A DNA stretch of 64,000 nt, from NCBI RefSeq assembly GCF_004348445.1, contig NZ_SMKV01000021.1, positions 1 to 64,000 of the forward strand. The letters are read 5' to 3'. Shown in pieces: positions 18,428 to 27,990 of this stretch (position 1 is the stretch's first letter; each line of letters starts with the position of its first letter). A model generated the notes under the pieces. That model was not told where the DNA came from and did not search any database. It worked only from the letters and a program-made list of their open reading frames with translations. Origin of the DNA: Saccharopolyspora aridisoli (GTDB taxonomy: Bacteria > Actinomycetota > Actinomycetes > Mycobacteriales > Pseudonocardiaceae). A program made the position numbers and the translations under genes.

Positions 18428-20947
18428 TCACATGCCGATCATGTCGACGGGCTCGAAGGAGATCGTGACGGCGAGATCGCCGCCGGGGTCGGGGGTCTTG
18501 ATCAGCACTGATCCGAGCTCGATGTCGTAGTGCCAGCCGACTTCCGCCGCGTCGAAGCGACCGCGGTGGAGGTGCTGCGGGAGGCGAGCGCCGTCGAGGG
18601 TGACCCAGTGCGGGCTCTGCCCGGGCCGGACGACGTCGAACAGCAGTCGCTCGACAGTGCTCCGGTGCTCACCGCGCCGGGTCAGCTCCAGGCGCACCTG
18701 CTCGCCCGCGATCATCCGGACGTCGGTCTCGCGGAACGCGCCGTGCTCGTGAGCGCGGGTGAGGCCGTCGTCCTCGTAGAGGGTGAAGTGGGCGTCGCGC
18801 TCGGGGACGCAGATCAACCGCAGGTCGGTCACCGCGTCCCGGGTGAGGCTGTGCAGCTGGTTCTCCGCGACCGGAACGATGCCGCCGCCGCGCAGGAACA
18901 GCGGGATCGAGCCGAGGTCCACCGGCAGTTCCACGACCTGCCCGCCCTCGTGGCGCTCCCGGGTCCAGGCGTCGTAGAACACCTCGCCTTCCGGGAGCCG
19001 GACGACGCGGGTGCTCGCCCCCGGGCTGAGCACGTTGGCGACGAGCAGCGCGTCGCCGAGCATGAACTCCTCGGACGTCTCGTCGAGGGCCGCATCGTTC
19101 TGGAACGCGCTGACCAGCGGTTCCATGATCGGCCATCCGGTCGCCGCAGCGCGCGCCGCGAGCGAGTACAGGTACGGGAAGAGCCGGTAGCGCAACTTGA
19201 TCGCGTCCCGCACGTGGTGCGTGTGGGCCGGGTACATCCACGGTTCGGTCACCGTGTTGTCGGAGTTGACCGAGTGGATCGAGAACCTCGGTTGGAAGAC
19301 GCCGTGCTGCACCCACCGCACCAGCAGCTCGGGATCGGGCGCCGGGCCGTGGAACCCGCCGATGTCGCAGCCGTGGTGCGGGAACCCGGACAGGCCCATA
19401 CCGAGGATCGTGGCGATGTTGTGCCGCAAAGATTCCCAGGACGTGGAGTTGTCGCCCGCCCAGCTCTGGGCGTAGCGCTGGATGCCCGCGTGACCGGAGC
19501 GGCACACGATGTAAGGGCGGACCGTCGGGTTCGTCGCGGCGATGCTGTCGCGGGTCACCCGGCACATCAGGTTCGGCATGACGCTGCGCAGCCGGCCGAT
19601 GGTCGCGCCGGCACCTTCGAAGTCGACGCCGGAATCGGCGTCGATGATGCCGTCGTACTCGCAGTTGTCGTTCCAGACCGACGTCGTGCCCTTGTCCAGG
19701 ACCGCTTCGGTCAGCCAGCGCTGCCACGCCTCGCGGGCGGCGGGCTTGGTGAAGTCGACGAACCTGCCCGGCCCGCCCCACCACGCGCCGACGGCGGGGC
19801 CGTCGCCGGCCGTCGCGGCGGCGTCGGCGCTGCGGGTGACGAAGACGTCCGCGCTGCTGAACTCGTCGATGCGGGGGTGGACGTCGAGGACGCCGGGTTT
19901 GACGTTCGGCGACACGGTGATGCCGCGCTCGGCCATTCCAGTGAAGAAGCTCTCGGGATCGGGGAAGCGGCGCTCGTTCCAGGTGAAGACGCAGCGCTTC
20001 GACCCGGCCTCGGTGTCCTGCGCCGTGTAACCCGAGGAGAGCTGGAAGCCGTCGACGGGGATGTCCTCGGCCCTGGCGATGTCGATGAACTCGGTGATCG
20101 CGCGTTCGCTGTCAGCGTCGAGCTCGGAGTAGTACATCGACGAGGCGAGGTAGCCCAGGGCGTGCTTGGGCAGCAGCGGCGGCCTGCCGGTCAGCGCGGT
20201 GTAGCGCTGCACGACGTCGCGGATGCCCGGGCCGGCGATCAGGAAGAGGTCGACGTCGCCGCCGTCGGCGCGGTAGCGGCTGTGCGGCGGCCAGTAGTTG
20301 CTGCGCTCCCGGCCGAGGTCGAAGTCGCAGTCGTGGGTGTTGTGGTAGAAGTACCCGACCGCTGTGCGGTTCTGCCTGTTCATCTTCAGGTAGAACGGGA
20401 TGTGCTTGTACAGCGGGTCGGTTTCGCGCGGGTCGTAGCCGAGGGCGTCCTTCGGGCTCATCGTGATGAGCTTCTGCGCCTTGTTCAGCGGTCCCGTGGT
20501 CTCGCCGAAGCCGTAGAAGGCGTCGTCGCGCGAGATCTCGCTGGTGTGGATGCGGCGACCGTTGGGATCCTGCAGGTACCCGAGGCCGACGACGTCCGAG
20601 TGCAGCAGGGTGCCCTCGTCGTCGTGGACGCGGATTCGGAACGGGTCCTTCTCGATGTCCACGCGGAGGTTCCCGCCGGTCACCCTGACGACGTCGCCCA
20701 GGTCGTCGACGTCGAGCGGCAGCGGCGTCACTCGCGTGCGCTCGGGACCCATGAACTCGTCGAGCCGGTCCGGCCACGCCGTCGTCGTGAGCGTGTAGGA
20801 CTCCTCGGCGAAATCGCCGTCGAAGCCGGCCCGAATGCGCAGGATTCCGCCGGCCACGACGATGAGCCGGATTTCGACGCCATCGGTGTGGACGTCGACC
20901 CGGTCACCGGCTCGTTCCACTCGCTCGACTCGTGATGTGACGCGCAC
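18428..20947 (-). CDS. GH31-family alpha-glycosidase
   Basis: 839 residues, no signal peptide, so probably cytoplasmic and acting on imported glycosides. An N-terminal beta domain leads to the catalytic barrel. The GH31 nucleophile block is SVWNDNCEYDG (Asp near residue 425) and the acid/base block is SWAGDNSTSWESLRHNI (Asp near 498), followed by GCDIGGFHG and a C-terminal beta-sandwich. I chose the GTG at 20947 (GAGAGAAG upstream); a TTG at 21004 adds 19 residues but has no ribosome site. It lies between mannonate dehydratase and the TRAP genes, so it may release a uronic acid or glucose from a uronate-containing disaccharide. The exact linkage cannot be read from sequence; alpha-glucosidase or alpha-xylosidase are alternatives. 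Confidence 0.88.
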   Translation of the reverse strand: MRVTSRVERVERAGDRVDVHTDGVEIRLIVVAGGILRIRAGFDGDFAEESYTLTTTAWPDRLDEFMGPERTRVTPLPLDVDDLGDVVRVTGGNLRVDIEKDPFRIRVHDDEGTLLHSDVVGLGYLQDPNGRRIHTSEISRDDAFYGFGETTGPLNKAQKLITMSPKDALGYDPRETDPLYKHIPFYLKMNRQNRTAVGYFYHNTHDCDFDLGRERSNYWPPHSRYRADGGDVDLFLIAGPGIRDVVQRYTALTGRPPLLPKHALGYLASSMYYSELDADSERAITEFIDIARAEDIPVDGFQLSSGYTAQDTEAGSKRCVFTWNERRFPDPESFFTGMAERGITVSPNVKPGVLDVHPRIDEFSSADVFVTRSADAAATAGDGPAVGAWWGGPGRFVDFTKPAAREAWQRWLTEAVLDKGTTSVWNDNCEYDGIIDADSGVDFEGAGATIGRLRSVMPNLMCRVTRDSIAATNPTVRPYIVCRSGHAGIQRYAQSWAGDNSTSWESLRHNIATILGMGLSGFPHHGCDIGGFHGPAPDPELLVRWVQHGVFQPRFSIHSVNSDNTVTEPWMYPAHTHHVRDAIKLRYRLFPYLYSLAARAAATGWPIMEPLVSAFQNDAALDETSEEFMLGDALLVANVLSPGASTRVVRLPEGEVFYDAWTRERHEGGQVVELPVDLGSIPLFLRGGGIVPVAENQLHSLTRDAVTDLRLICVPERDAHFTLYEDDGLTRAHEHGAFRETDVRMIAGEQVRLELTRRGEHRSTVERLLFDVVRPGQSPHWVTLDGARLPQHLHRGRFDAAEVGWHYDIELGSVLIKTPDPGGDLAVTISFEPVDMIGM

Positions 20948-21035
20948 GTGAACTTCTCTCGATCTGGCGGACTGATCGCTGCCGAGCAGCGCCGACGTTG
21001 TCAAGGATGAGGCAGCAGAAGCGGTGACGCGGCTG

Positions 21036-22274
21036 TCACCAGTCGTGGACCGTTCCGTCCGGGAGCCGGTTCACCGGCAGGTACGCCCGCTCGTAGGGGT
21101 GCTCGGCCGCCAGGGCCTCGTCGAAGTGGATGCCCAGACCGGGTTCCTCGCTCGGCCGCAGGCCGCCGCCTGCGAACTCGTGCGTAGGCCCGAACACCTC
21201 CCGCGTCCGTTCACTGTGGACCATGTACTCCTGGATGCCGAAGTTGTGCAAGGCCATGCCGAGGTGCACCGCGGCCGCCAGCCCGATCGGCGAGACGTCC
21301 GTCGGCCCGTGCATGCCGGACTTGACCTGGTACATCGCCGCGTAGTCCATGATCCTGCGCACGCTGCTGATGCCGCCCGCGTGCGTGATCGGCGAGCGCA
21401 CGTAGTCGATGAGCTGCTCGCGGATCAGGTGCTGGTAGTCCCACACGGAGTTGAACACCTCGCCGATGGCGAGCGGCGTCGTCGTGTGGTGGCGCACCCA
21501 GCGCAGCGCCTCCTGGTTCTCGGCCGGCGTGACGTCCTCGAGCCAGAACAGGTCGTAGGGCTCCAGGGACTTGCCCAGCTTCGCCGCCTGGATCGGGGTG
21601 AGCCGGTGGTGCGCGTCGTGCAGCAGCGCCACGTCCTCGCCGAACTCGCCGCGGACGGCTTCGAAGACCGAGGGCACGTGGCGCAGGTAGGCGCGCGTGT
21701 CCCAGCTCTCCTCCGCGGGCAGCGCCGAGCGGCGGGCGGGTTCGTAGTCGTAGCGCGTGTCGTCCCCGATCGAGGCGGCCGCGCTGGAGGCGACGCCGTA
21801 CACCGAGTCCAACCCCGGCACGCCGGTCTGGATGCGGATCGCCCGGAAGCCCTCCTCGAGGTGCGCGCGCACCGAGTCGAACAGCTCGGGGACGTCCTTG
21901 CCGCTGGCGTGGCCGTAGACCAGGCACCGCTCGCGGGAGGCTCCTCCGAGCAGCTGGTAGAGAGGCAGTCCGGCGACCTTGGCCTTGATGTCCCACAGGG
22001 CCGTGTCCACGGCGGCGATCGCGGCCATCGTCACCGGACCGCGCCGCCAGTACGCGCCGCGGTACAGGTACTGCCAGGTGTCCTCGATGGCGTGCGCGTC
22101 ACGCCCGATCAGCAGCGGGACGACGTGGTCGGTGAGGTAGCTGGCCACCGCCAGCTCCCGGCCGTTGAGCGTGCCGTCGCCGTAGCCGACCACCCCGTCG
22201 TCTGTGGTGATCTTCAGCGTGACGAAGTTGCGCCCGGGGCTGGTGACGATGACGTCTGCGCGCTCGATGAGCAC
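21036..22274 (-). CDS. manD: D-mannonate dehydratase, enolase superfamily (ManD/RspA)
   Basis: 412 residues; E. coli RspA is of similar length. It opens with the family-typical [21 protein letters not shown] and has [21 protein letters not shown] in the barrel start. Enolase-superfamily metal ligands are visible: Asp in [11 protein letters not shown] (with the general His next to it), Glu in [11 protein letters not shown] and Glu in IGEVFN. The catalytic His region is [10 protein letters not shown]. It converts mannonate to 2-keto-3-deoxygluconate, the step after uronate isomerase and fructuronate reductase encoded across the divergent promoter. The GTG start at 22274 has a near-perfect AAGGAGGA five bases upstream, better than longer alternatives. 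The adjacent operator suggests control by the LacI-type regulator. Confidence 0.9.
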   Translation of the reverse strand: MLIERADVIVTSPGRNFVTLKITTDDGVVGYGDGTLNGRELAVASYLTDHVVPLLIGRDAHAIEDTWQYLYRGAYWRRGPVTMAAIAAVDTALWDIKAKVAGLPLYQLLGGASRERCLVYGHASGKDVPELFDSVRAHLEEGFRAIRIQTGVPGLDSVYGVASSAAASIGDDTRYDYEPARRSALPAEESWDTRAYLRHVPSVFEAVRGEFGEDVALLHDAHHRLTPIQAAKLGKSLEPYDLFWLEDVTPAENQEALRWVRHHTTTPLAIGEVFNSVWDYQHLIREQLIDYVRSPITHAGGISSVRRIMDYAAMYQVKSGMHGPTDVSPIGLAAAVHLGMALHNFGIQEYMVHSERTREVFGPTHEFAGGGLRPSEEPGLGIHFDEALAAEHPYERAYLPVNRLPDGTVHDW

Positions 22275-22376
22275 TGGTCCTCCTTGACTGGAACGACGAG
22301 CGGTCGCCTGTCCGCCGGGTTCTGGTGATCGGTGGCCGCCTCGTGGTCGGTTCAAAGTAGGAGCCACCCCCTAGGC

Positions 22377-22405
22377 TGGCAATCAGTTGCCATTTGTTGC
22401 CAACA
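22377..22405. promoter_or_regulatory. Probable LacI-family operator in the divergent promoter
   Basis: TGGCAATCAGTTGCCA (22377-22392) is a perfect TGGCAA-N4-TTGCCA palindrome. It is followed by TGTTGCCAACA (22395-22405), a second odd-length palindrome with the same core. Both lie between mannonate dehydratase (start 22274) and the LacI-type gene (start 22435). The same core recurs ahead of the uronate isomerase gene, so this is most likely the regulator's binding site for both directions. Confidence 0.75.
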
Positions 22406-22434
22406 TCAACAGCGCAGGACCACGGAGGTACGCG

Positions 22435-23430
22435 GTGGACGGGACCAAGCCGACGATCTACGACGTCGCGCAGCGCTGCGGCGTCGCGGCCTCCACCGTG
22501 TCGCGGACCTTCTCCCACCCGAGCCGGGTCAACCCCGCCACCCGCGAGAAGGTGCGCGCCGCCGCGGAGGAGGTCGGTTACCTGCCCAGGCCGCTGGCGC
22601 GCGCGGAGGCGCCCGGCCGCACGCGGACGATCACCCTGGTCGTCACCGACATCGCCAACCCGTACTACGTGCCGCTGATCAAGGCCGCCCAGTCGCAGGC
22701 GCTGGAGAAGGACTACACGCTCGCGCTGACCGACAGCGACGAGTCACCGCACGTCGAGGTCAGCAACCTGCGGCAGCTGCTGGCCACCACCAGCGGCGCC
22801 ATCCTGGCCACCTCCCGCCTGTCCGACGACGTCATCCGCCAGATCGCCCAGCACCGCCCGCTGGTCATGGTCAACCGCGAGATCGAAGGGATCCCCGGCC
22901 TCGTGGTCGACACCGCGGGAGGGATGCGCAAGGCCGTTCGCCACCTGGCCGCCATCGGGCACCGCCGCATCGCCTACCTCGCCGGCCCCCGCAACTCCTG
23001 GATCAACAGCGCGCGCTGGCGCGCCGTGCAGGAGGAATCCGGCGCGCTCGGTCTCGACGCGACGTTCCTGGGACCGCACGTGCCGAACGTGCGGGGTGGC
23101 CACGAAGCCGCCGACGCGCTGATGCTGGAGCGCGCGACCGCCGCGATCGCCTACAACGACCTCATCGCCATCGGCGCCCTGCAGCGCGTGCAGGCGGCCG
23201 GTGTCAGCGTGCCCGCGGACTTCAGCCTCATCGGGTGCGACGACATCTTCGGCTCGGACCTGACCTCCCCCGGCCTGACCACGATCGCCGGTCCGACCGA
23301 ACGCCTCGGCCGGTCCGCCGTCGACGCCTTGCACGCCCAGCTCACCCGTCGGACGCGGATCGATCCCACGCGCTTCGACGCCCACCTCGTGACCCGCGGC
23401 TCCACCGCCGCCCCGCGACATGACAACTGA
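22435..23430 (+). CDS. LacI-family regulator of the uronate locus
   Basis: 331 residues. The N-terminal helix-turn-helix is TIYDVAQRCGVAASTVSRTF and the hinge is EKVRAAAEEVGYLPRPLAR; residues there match LacI proteins that bind near-symmetric operators. The remainder is the periplasmic-binding-like effector domain (TITLVVTDIANPYYVPLIKA ... GCDDIFGSDLTSPGLTTI). The GTG at 22435 has GGAGG seven bases upstream; upstream in-frame starts lack this. Its gene lies between two operator-like palindromes, the second overlapping its own stop codon, so it probably represses both itself and the two flanking operons until a uronate-derived inducer binds. The inducer is not deducible. Confidence 0.92.
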   Translation: MDGTKPTIYDVAQRCGVAASTVSRTFSHPSRVNPATREKVRAAAEEVGYLPRPLARAEAPGRTRTITLVVTDIANPYYVPLIKAAQSQALEKDYTLALTDSDESPHVEVSNLRQLLATTSGAILATSRLSDDVIRQIAQHRPLVMVNREIEGIPGLVVDTAGGMRKAVRHLAAIGHRRIAYLAGPRNSWINSARWRAVQEESGALGLDATFLGPHVPNVRGGHEAADALMLERATAAIAYNDLIAIGALQRVQAAGVSVPADFSLIGCDDIFGSDLTSPGLTTIAGPTERLGRSAVDALHAQLTRRTRIDPTRFDAHLVTRGSTAAPRHDN

Positions 23431-23452
23431 TGGCAACTAGTTGCACCAGTTG
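23424..23452 (+). promoter_or_regulatory. Second LacI-type operator, ahead of the uronate isomerase gene
   Basis: The centre GCAACTAGTTGC (23433-23444) is a perfect palindrome. CAACTG on the left and CAGTTG on the right extend the symmetry, off by one base. The block TGGCAACTAGTTGCAC matches the upstream operator core TGGCAA-N4-TTGC. It overlaps the 3' end of the lacI-type gene and ends 23 bases before the isomerase start, a good repressing position if an internal promoter drives the isomerase gene. Confidence 0.65.
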
Positions 23453-23475
23453 CTCCCGATGACCAGGCTGCCGGT

Positions 23476-24975
23476 ATGGAACGCGGCATGGCAGCAACTC
23501 CCGGGTCCCCGCACGGCCACGAGCACGCCGACTCCCCCGCCCCACCTCGTGCGACCGGCCGCGTGCCGCTGGCCCCGCACCCGGACCGGCTCCTCCCGCC
23601 GGAACCGTCCCAGCGGGGCATCGCGCGGCGGCTCTACGAGAGCGTGCGCGATCTCCCGCTGATCAGCCCGCACGGGCACGTCGACGCCCGGTTGCTCGCG
23701 ACCGACGAGGCGTTCACCGACCCCGCGTCGCTGCTGGTCACGCCCGACCACTACGTCACCCGCCTGCTGCACTCCCACGGCGTCCCGATGGCCGACCTCG
23801 GACTGCGCGACAGCACCGGCGACACCGCCCCGGCTCAGCCGCGCGAGGTGTGGCGGACCTTCTGCGAGCACTGGCACCTGTTCCTCGGCACCGCGTCCCG
23901 CGGCTGGCTGGAGGCCGAGCTGCACGACGTGCTCGGCGTGACGGTGCAACCCTCGGCCGACACCGCCGACGAGCTGTTCGACGAGCTCACCGCGCGGTTG
24001 CGCGAACCCGAGTTCCGGCCGCGCGCGCTGCACGACTCGTTCGCGATCGCGGCGCTGGCCACCACCGACGACCCGGCCGACGACCTGTCCCACCACCGGG
24101 CCTTGGCCGAGGACCCGTCCTGGTCGGGCCGTGTCGTGCCGACCTTCCGCCCCGACCGCTACCTCGACGCGACCGGCTCCGGCTGGACGGCGGCGCTGGA
24201 CGACCTGGCCGCGGCCAGCGGCATCGGCACCGGCGACTACGACGGCCTCGTCCAGGCGTTGGAGGACCGCCGGGAGCACTTCCGCGCGCACGGCGCCACC
24301 GCCACCGATCACAGCGCCCCCGATGCGCGCATGGCGTTCCTGGACATCGCCGAGGCGCGGCGCTTGTTCGACGCGGTCCGATCCGGCACGGCCACCACCG
24401 AGGACGCACGGCTGCTGTCGCAGCAGCTGCTCGGCGAGATGGCCCGGATGTCCAGCGAGGACGGCATGGTCATGGCGCTGCACACCGGCAGCAGGCGCAA
24501 CCACCACCCGGACACGATGCGCCGGTTCGGACCCGACACCGGCCACGACATCCCGCTGCAGGCGGAGTTCACCCGCGCGCTGCAACCGGTGCTGGAGCGC
24601 TTCGGCACGAACCCGCGGTTCCAGACGGTGCTGTTCACCCTCGACGAGACGGTGTTCTCCCGCGAACTCGCTCCCCTCGCCGGGTTCTACCCCTCGGTCT
24701 ACCTGGGCGCGCCGTGGTGGTTCCTCGACGCTCCCCGCGCGATGCACCGCTTCCGCGACGCCGTCACCGAAACGGCCGGCTTCTACCGGAGCGCGGGTTT
24801 CATCGACGACACCCGCGGGTTCTGCTCCATCCCGGCCCGCCACGACACGGCCCGCCGGGTGGATGCCGCCCACTTGGCCGGACTCGTCGCCGAGCACGTG
24901 CTCAGCGAGGACGACGCCGCCCGCGTCATCCACGACCTCCACGACCGCCAGCCGCGAAAGGCGTTCCGCCTGTGA
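23476..24975 (+). CDS. uxaC: Glucuronate/uronate isomerase (UxaC family)
   Basis: 499 residues; E. coli UxaC is about 470. It belongs to the amidohydrolase-like fold: ISPHGHVDARLLATDEAF gives the HxH motif near residue 63, and TLHTGSRRNHH-like ALHTGSRRNHHPDTMRRFG and the C-terminal GFIDDTRGFCSIPARHD are family blocks. It interconverts glucuronate and fructuronate (or galacturonate and tagaturonate). An N-terminal Pro/Ala-rich extension of about 35 residues is not typical, so translation may start later, although the ATG at 23476 is the first in frame. The stop overlaps the next start (GTGA), so it is coupled to the reductase. Confidence 0.92.
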   Translation: MERGMAATPGSPHGHEHADSPAPPRATGRVPLAPHPDRLLPPEPSQRGIARRLYESVRDLPLISPHGHVDARLLATDEAFTDPASLLVTPDHYVTRLLHSHGVPMADLGLRDSTGDTAPAQPREVWRTFCEHWHLFLGTASRGWLEAELHDVLGVTVQPSADTADELFDELTARLREPEFRPRALHDSFAIAALATTDDPADDLSHHRALAEDPSWSGRVVPTFRPDRYLDATGSGWTAALDDLAAASGIGTGDYDGLVQALEDRREHFRAHGATATDHSAPDARMAFLDIAEARRLFDAVRSGTATTEDARLLSQQLLGEMARMSSEDGMVMALHTGSRRNHHPDTMRRFGPDTGHDIPLQAEFTRALQPVLERFGTNPRFQTVLFTLDETVFSRELAPLAGFYPSVYLGAPWWFLDAPRAMHRFRDAVTETAGFYRSAGFIDDTRGFCSIPARHDTARRVDAAHLAGLVAEHVLSEDDAARVIHDLHDRQPRKAFRL

Positions 24976-26279
24976 CGACACGACTGACCCGCTCTTCCGC
25001 CGACGCGCGCCCGCCCGCTCCGGTGCGCGCCGTCCACCTCGGACTCGGCGCGTTCCACCGGGCCCACCAGGCCGTCCACACGATGGCCGACCCGGAGTGG
25101 GGCATCGCGGCGTACACGTTCCGCAACACCGAGCTGCCGCGCAGGCTCACCGAGCAGGACGGCCTGTTCACGCTGCAGGTGCGCGGAGAGGGGCAGCCGG
25201 AGGCCGTGATCGTCGATGCGATCAGCCGGGCTCATCCCGGTGGCGACACCGACCAGTGGCTCACCGACTTGGCGTCGCCGGACGTGGCGCTGCTGACGCT
25301 GACGATCACCGAGGCCGGGTACCGGGGTCATCAGGACGGGAGCGCGATCGGCCGCGTCCTGGCCGGTCTGCGCGGACGGCACCGCGCCGGTGGCGCCCCG
25401 ATCGCACTCGTCCCGTGCGACAACCTCCCCGGCAACGGCGGCGTGCTGCGCGAGGCGCTGCGCACCGCCGCAGCCGGAGAGGCACCGGACTTCCGCTCGT
25501 GGATGGAGGACCAGGTGTCCTACGTCGACACGGTCGTCGACCGCATCACGCCTGCCACGACCGAGGAGGACGTCACCACCGCCGCGCGGCTCACCGGGTT
25601 CGAGGACCGGGCTCCAGTGGTGACCGAACCGTTCAGCGAGTGGCTGCTGTCCGGGGACTTCCCGCTCGGCAGGCCCGCGTGGGAGGAGGCCGGGGCCTGG
25701 TTCGTCGACGACCTCTCGGCGTACGCGCAGCGCAAACTCCGGTTCCTCAACGGGGCACACACCTTGCTGGCCTACGCCGGTTCCGCGCTGGGCTGCGCGA
25801 CGGTCGACGAAGCCGTCCAGCACCCGGTGCTGGCGAGCTTGACCGCGTCGTGGTGGGACGTCGCGGCGCGCCACACGCCGCTGCCGGCGCAGGAGTTGGC
25901 CGACTACCGGCAGCGCCTGCTGCTGCGCTTCTCCTCCCGCGGGGTGCGGCACAACCTGGAGCAGATCGCCGCCGACGGTTCCCAGAAGCTCCCCGCGCGT
26001 ATCCTGCCCGTGCTGCGAGCCGAGCGCGCCGAGCAGCGGATGCCGGAGGCCCCGGTCGCGGCCTTGGCCGGCTGGCTGATCCACCTGCGCGACCGCCCGG
26101 TCAGCGATCCCCGGGCCGACGAACTGGTCCCACTGGCCCGCTCGAAGGACGCCCCGCGACGTGTCCTCTCCGCGCTCGACGTCACCCTCGCCGATGACGG
26201 GGAGCTGGTCTCCGCGGTGGGGGACTACGTCGAGCACCTCCGGTTCCCTGGCGCCCGAACCGCGCGAAGCCGCCACTGA
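24972..26279 (+). CDS. uxuB: Fructuronate reductase / mannitol dehydrogenase family
   Basis: 435 residues, cytoplasmic NAD(H)-dependent long-chain dehydrogenase. The Rossmann start is AVHLGLGAFHRAHQAVH. Further family blocks are LTLTITEAGY, VPCDNLPGNGGVLREAL and the catalytic RKLRFLNGAHTLLAYAG with the conserved Lys, Asn and His. It reduces fructuronate to mannonate, the link between the isomerase and mannonate dehydratase. The GTG start overlaps the isomerase stop. Neither KDG kinase nor KDPG aldolase is in the window, so the final catabolic steps are encoded elsewhere. Confidence 0.92.
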   Translation: MTTRLTRSSADARPPAPVRAVHLGLGAFHRAHQAVHTMADPEWGIAAYTFRNTELPRRLTEQDGLFTLQVRGEGQPEAVIVDAISRAHPGGDTDQWLTDLASPDVALLTLTITEAGYRGHQDGSAIGRVLAGLRGRHRAGGAPIALVPCDNLPGNGGVLREALRTAAAGEAPDFRSWMEDQVSYVDTVVDRITPATTEEDVTTAARLTGFEDRAPVVTEPFSEWLLSGDFPLGRPAWEEAGAWFVDDLSAYAQRKLRFLNGAHTLLAYAGSALGCATVDEAVQHPVLASLTASWWDVAARHTPLPAQELADYRQRLLLRFSSRGVRHNLEQIAADGSQKLPARILPVLRAERAEQRMPEAPVAALAGWLIHLRDRPVSDPRADELVPLARSKDAPRRVLSALDVTLADDGELVSAVGDYVEHLRFPGARTARSRH

Positions 26280-26673
26280 GGCAATGCGCGGCTGAGCTCG
26301 TTCGTCACGCATCCTCCACACGACCGCGACGCAATGCCGATGACCCGGAAGGTGCCGACCGCGTGCGTCGCATCAGTCCCGCTTGGCCCTACACCCGCGC
26401 TGTTCACCCGGTGCATTCGATCCGGGTGACGGTTTCCGTGGTGCGACCGCCATGCGGGTTGGTCTCGTCGTCCTCCGAGCGTGCGCGCACTGCAGAGCGC
26501 GTTTGGAAGACCCACCCCGCAGCTCGCGCCGCTGTGTCGTTCCCTGCCGGGCGGATTTCTGACACGTCGGCACCGTTAGGACGACACGAAGCCGTGGCAG
26601 GCGTGCACGTGTCCTGGCGCCTGGGGGCCGGACGGCGTGTCGAGTTCAGCTACCCCCGCTCCGCATGACGAGT
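26280..26673. other. Intergenic stretch, nothing recognised
   Basis: About 390 bases between the uronate reductase gene and the 3' end of the frameshifted DUF1684 gene, which are convergent. No strong hairpin, no known motif and no frame with family resemblance was seen. Confidence 0.5.
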
Positions 26674-27479
26674 TCAGGAGCGAGCTCGGGGTTCTTCGGA
26701 TCGCTCGTAGGGGAGTAGTTCGCCGGCTGTTACCTCGAAGGGCAGGTGGTTCCCCTCGGGTGGTAGTGGGCAGGTGGCGAAGTCGGTGAAGGCGCAGGGG
26801 AGGTTGATCGCGCGGTTGAAGTCGAGGGTGACGGTGCCGTCGGCGGCAGGTTCGGTGGTGGCCACGGAGCGGTTCGCCGGGTAGGTGGTGACCCCGCTGG
26901 TGGCGTCGGTGAACAGGATGTTGAGGCCGTTGCCGGTCTTCCCGTTGACGCGGTCAGCGTGTGCTCGGTGCCGTCGTGCTCGAATCGCACGAGACCGGGG
27001 GCCTGGTAGACGTGGTTCAGGCCGGGCGTGACGGCGCCGACCGTCGTCGGTCGGGGTTCGGCGAACGGTTCGAAAGTACCCGTGATGACCCAGTTCGGGT
27101 CCGGTTGGTAGGTCGGCACGCCTCGGAACTCGCTTAGGGCTGGGGCTTTCGGCGAGTGCACCCGGATCAGGTAGCCGGAGCGGCGTGCCACCTCGACCTC
27201 CACGTCACTGGTCGACACCCGGGTGCCTGCTCCGCTGTTGACCAGTTCGAAGTGCTGGACCCCGGTGATCGGCTCGCCCTGGTAGGAAAGTTCGGCGCCC
27301 TGTGGATCGACGTAGGCGGCATCGGCGTCCTGCCACCACACGCCGGGGGCCGCCGGGTAGGTGGCGGGAACGTCGGTCAGCCATTCCAGGGAGACCAGGG
27401 CCAGCCAGCCGTAGGGGTCGGCGAGCTCCCGCTCACGGTTGGCGTGCCAGTCCTGCCACTGCTCGATGAACGCACTCAC
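26674..27479 (-). pseudogene. Frameshifted DUF1684 protein
   Basis: From a GTG at 27479 with GGAGGAG upstream the protein reads FIEQWQDWHANRERELADPYGWLALVSLEWL, the usual DUF1684 opening. It continues to VRFEHDGTEHTLTA, where the frame changes near 26955. In the next frame it resumes VNGKTGNGLNILFTDATSG and ends with the family hallmark AINLPCAFTDFATCPLPPEGN...AGEL and a stop at 26674. Both halves are well conserved, so the loss is recent, or there is a one-base sequencing error. DUF1684 proteins are small cytoplasmic proteins of unproven function. Confidence 0.7.
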
Positions 27480-27990
27480 GGCTCCTCCACCAAGTCGCAT
27501 CCAGCTGCGGGTCGACACCGTCGCCGCCAGCCGGGCGACGGAGCTATGCCTCCCGATGGTTGGTGCCCTCGACGATACGGCGCTCGCCCGCAGGTCGACG
27601 GCACCGTCCACAGCGTGGAACCACACGCACGGACCCTGCCGACCAGCGGAGCTGTGGCCCTCCCCGCCTTTGTTGTGCTCATGTTCTGCTCCGTGAGCCT
27701 GCCGTGCAGGAGGGCGCGCCCTTCTTGCTGAGGAAGGTTGGCCCCACTGTCGGTGACGCCAGCAACCAGCGAAGGCCAGCTGCGCCGACGCACGGGCGCC
27801 TGCTGCCTGAGTCCCTCGCCCCAGCAGACAACTCATTCGACTTCGCGTGGTGCGCTGCAGGGCGCCCCGTGCTCCGAGTTGCTCATGTCCTGGTGTGCTC
27901 GAGACGTGCCAGGTCATCGACGGCGGTGACGGACAGTGGTTCGACCGTTACGATTGCGCCCGATATTTTCCGCGCGAAGGAGTTTGGCTA
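27480..27990. other. Divergent intergenic region, nothing recognised
   Basis: About 510 bases between the start of the DUF1684 gene and the start of the methyltransferase gene. It should contain both promoters. Open frames cross it but have no motif or ribosome site. Confidence 0.5.

Noticed and set aside
18530..20935. Plus-strand frame of about 800 codons opposite the GH31 gene
   Set aside because: Composition (Val/Arg/Gly/Asp rich, no hydrophobic core) is that of an antisense frame; the minus strand shows GH31 catalytic motifs.
23850..24971. Long in-frame 5' extension of the fructuronate reductase gene through the isomerase gene
   Set aside because: The upstream part is Arg/Pro/Ala-rich out-of-frame DNA; the reductase starts at the GTG overlapping the isomerase stop.
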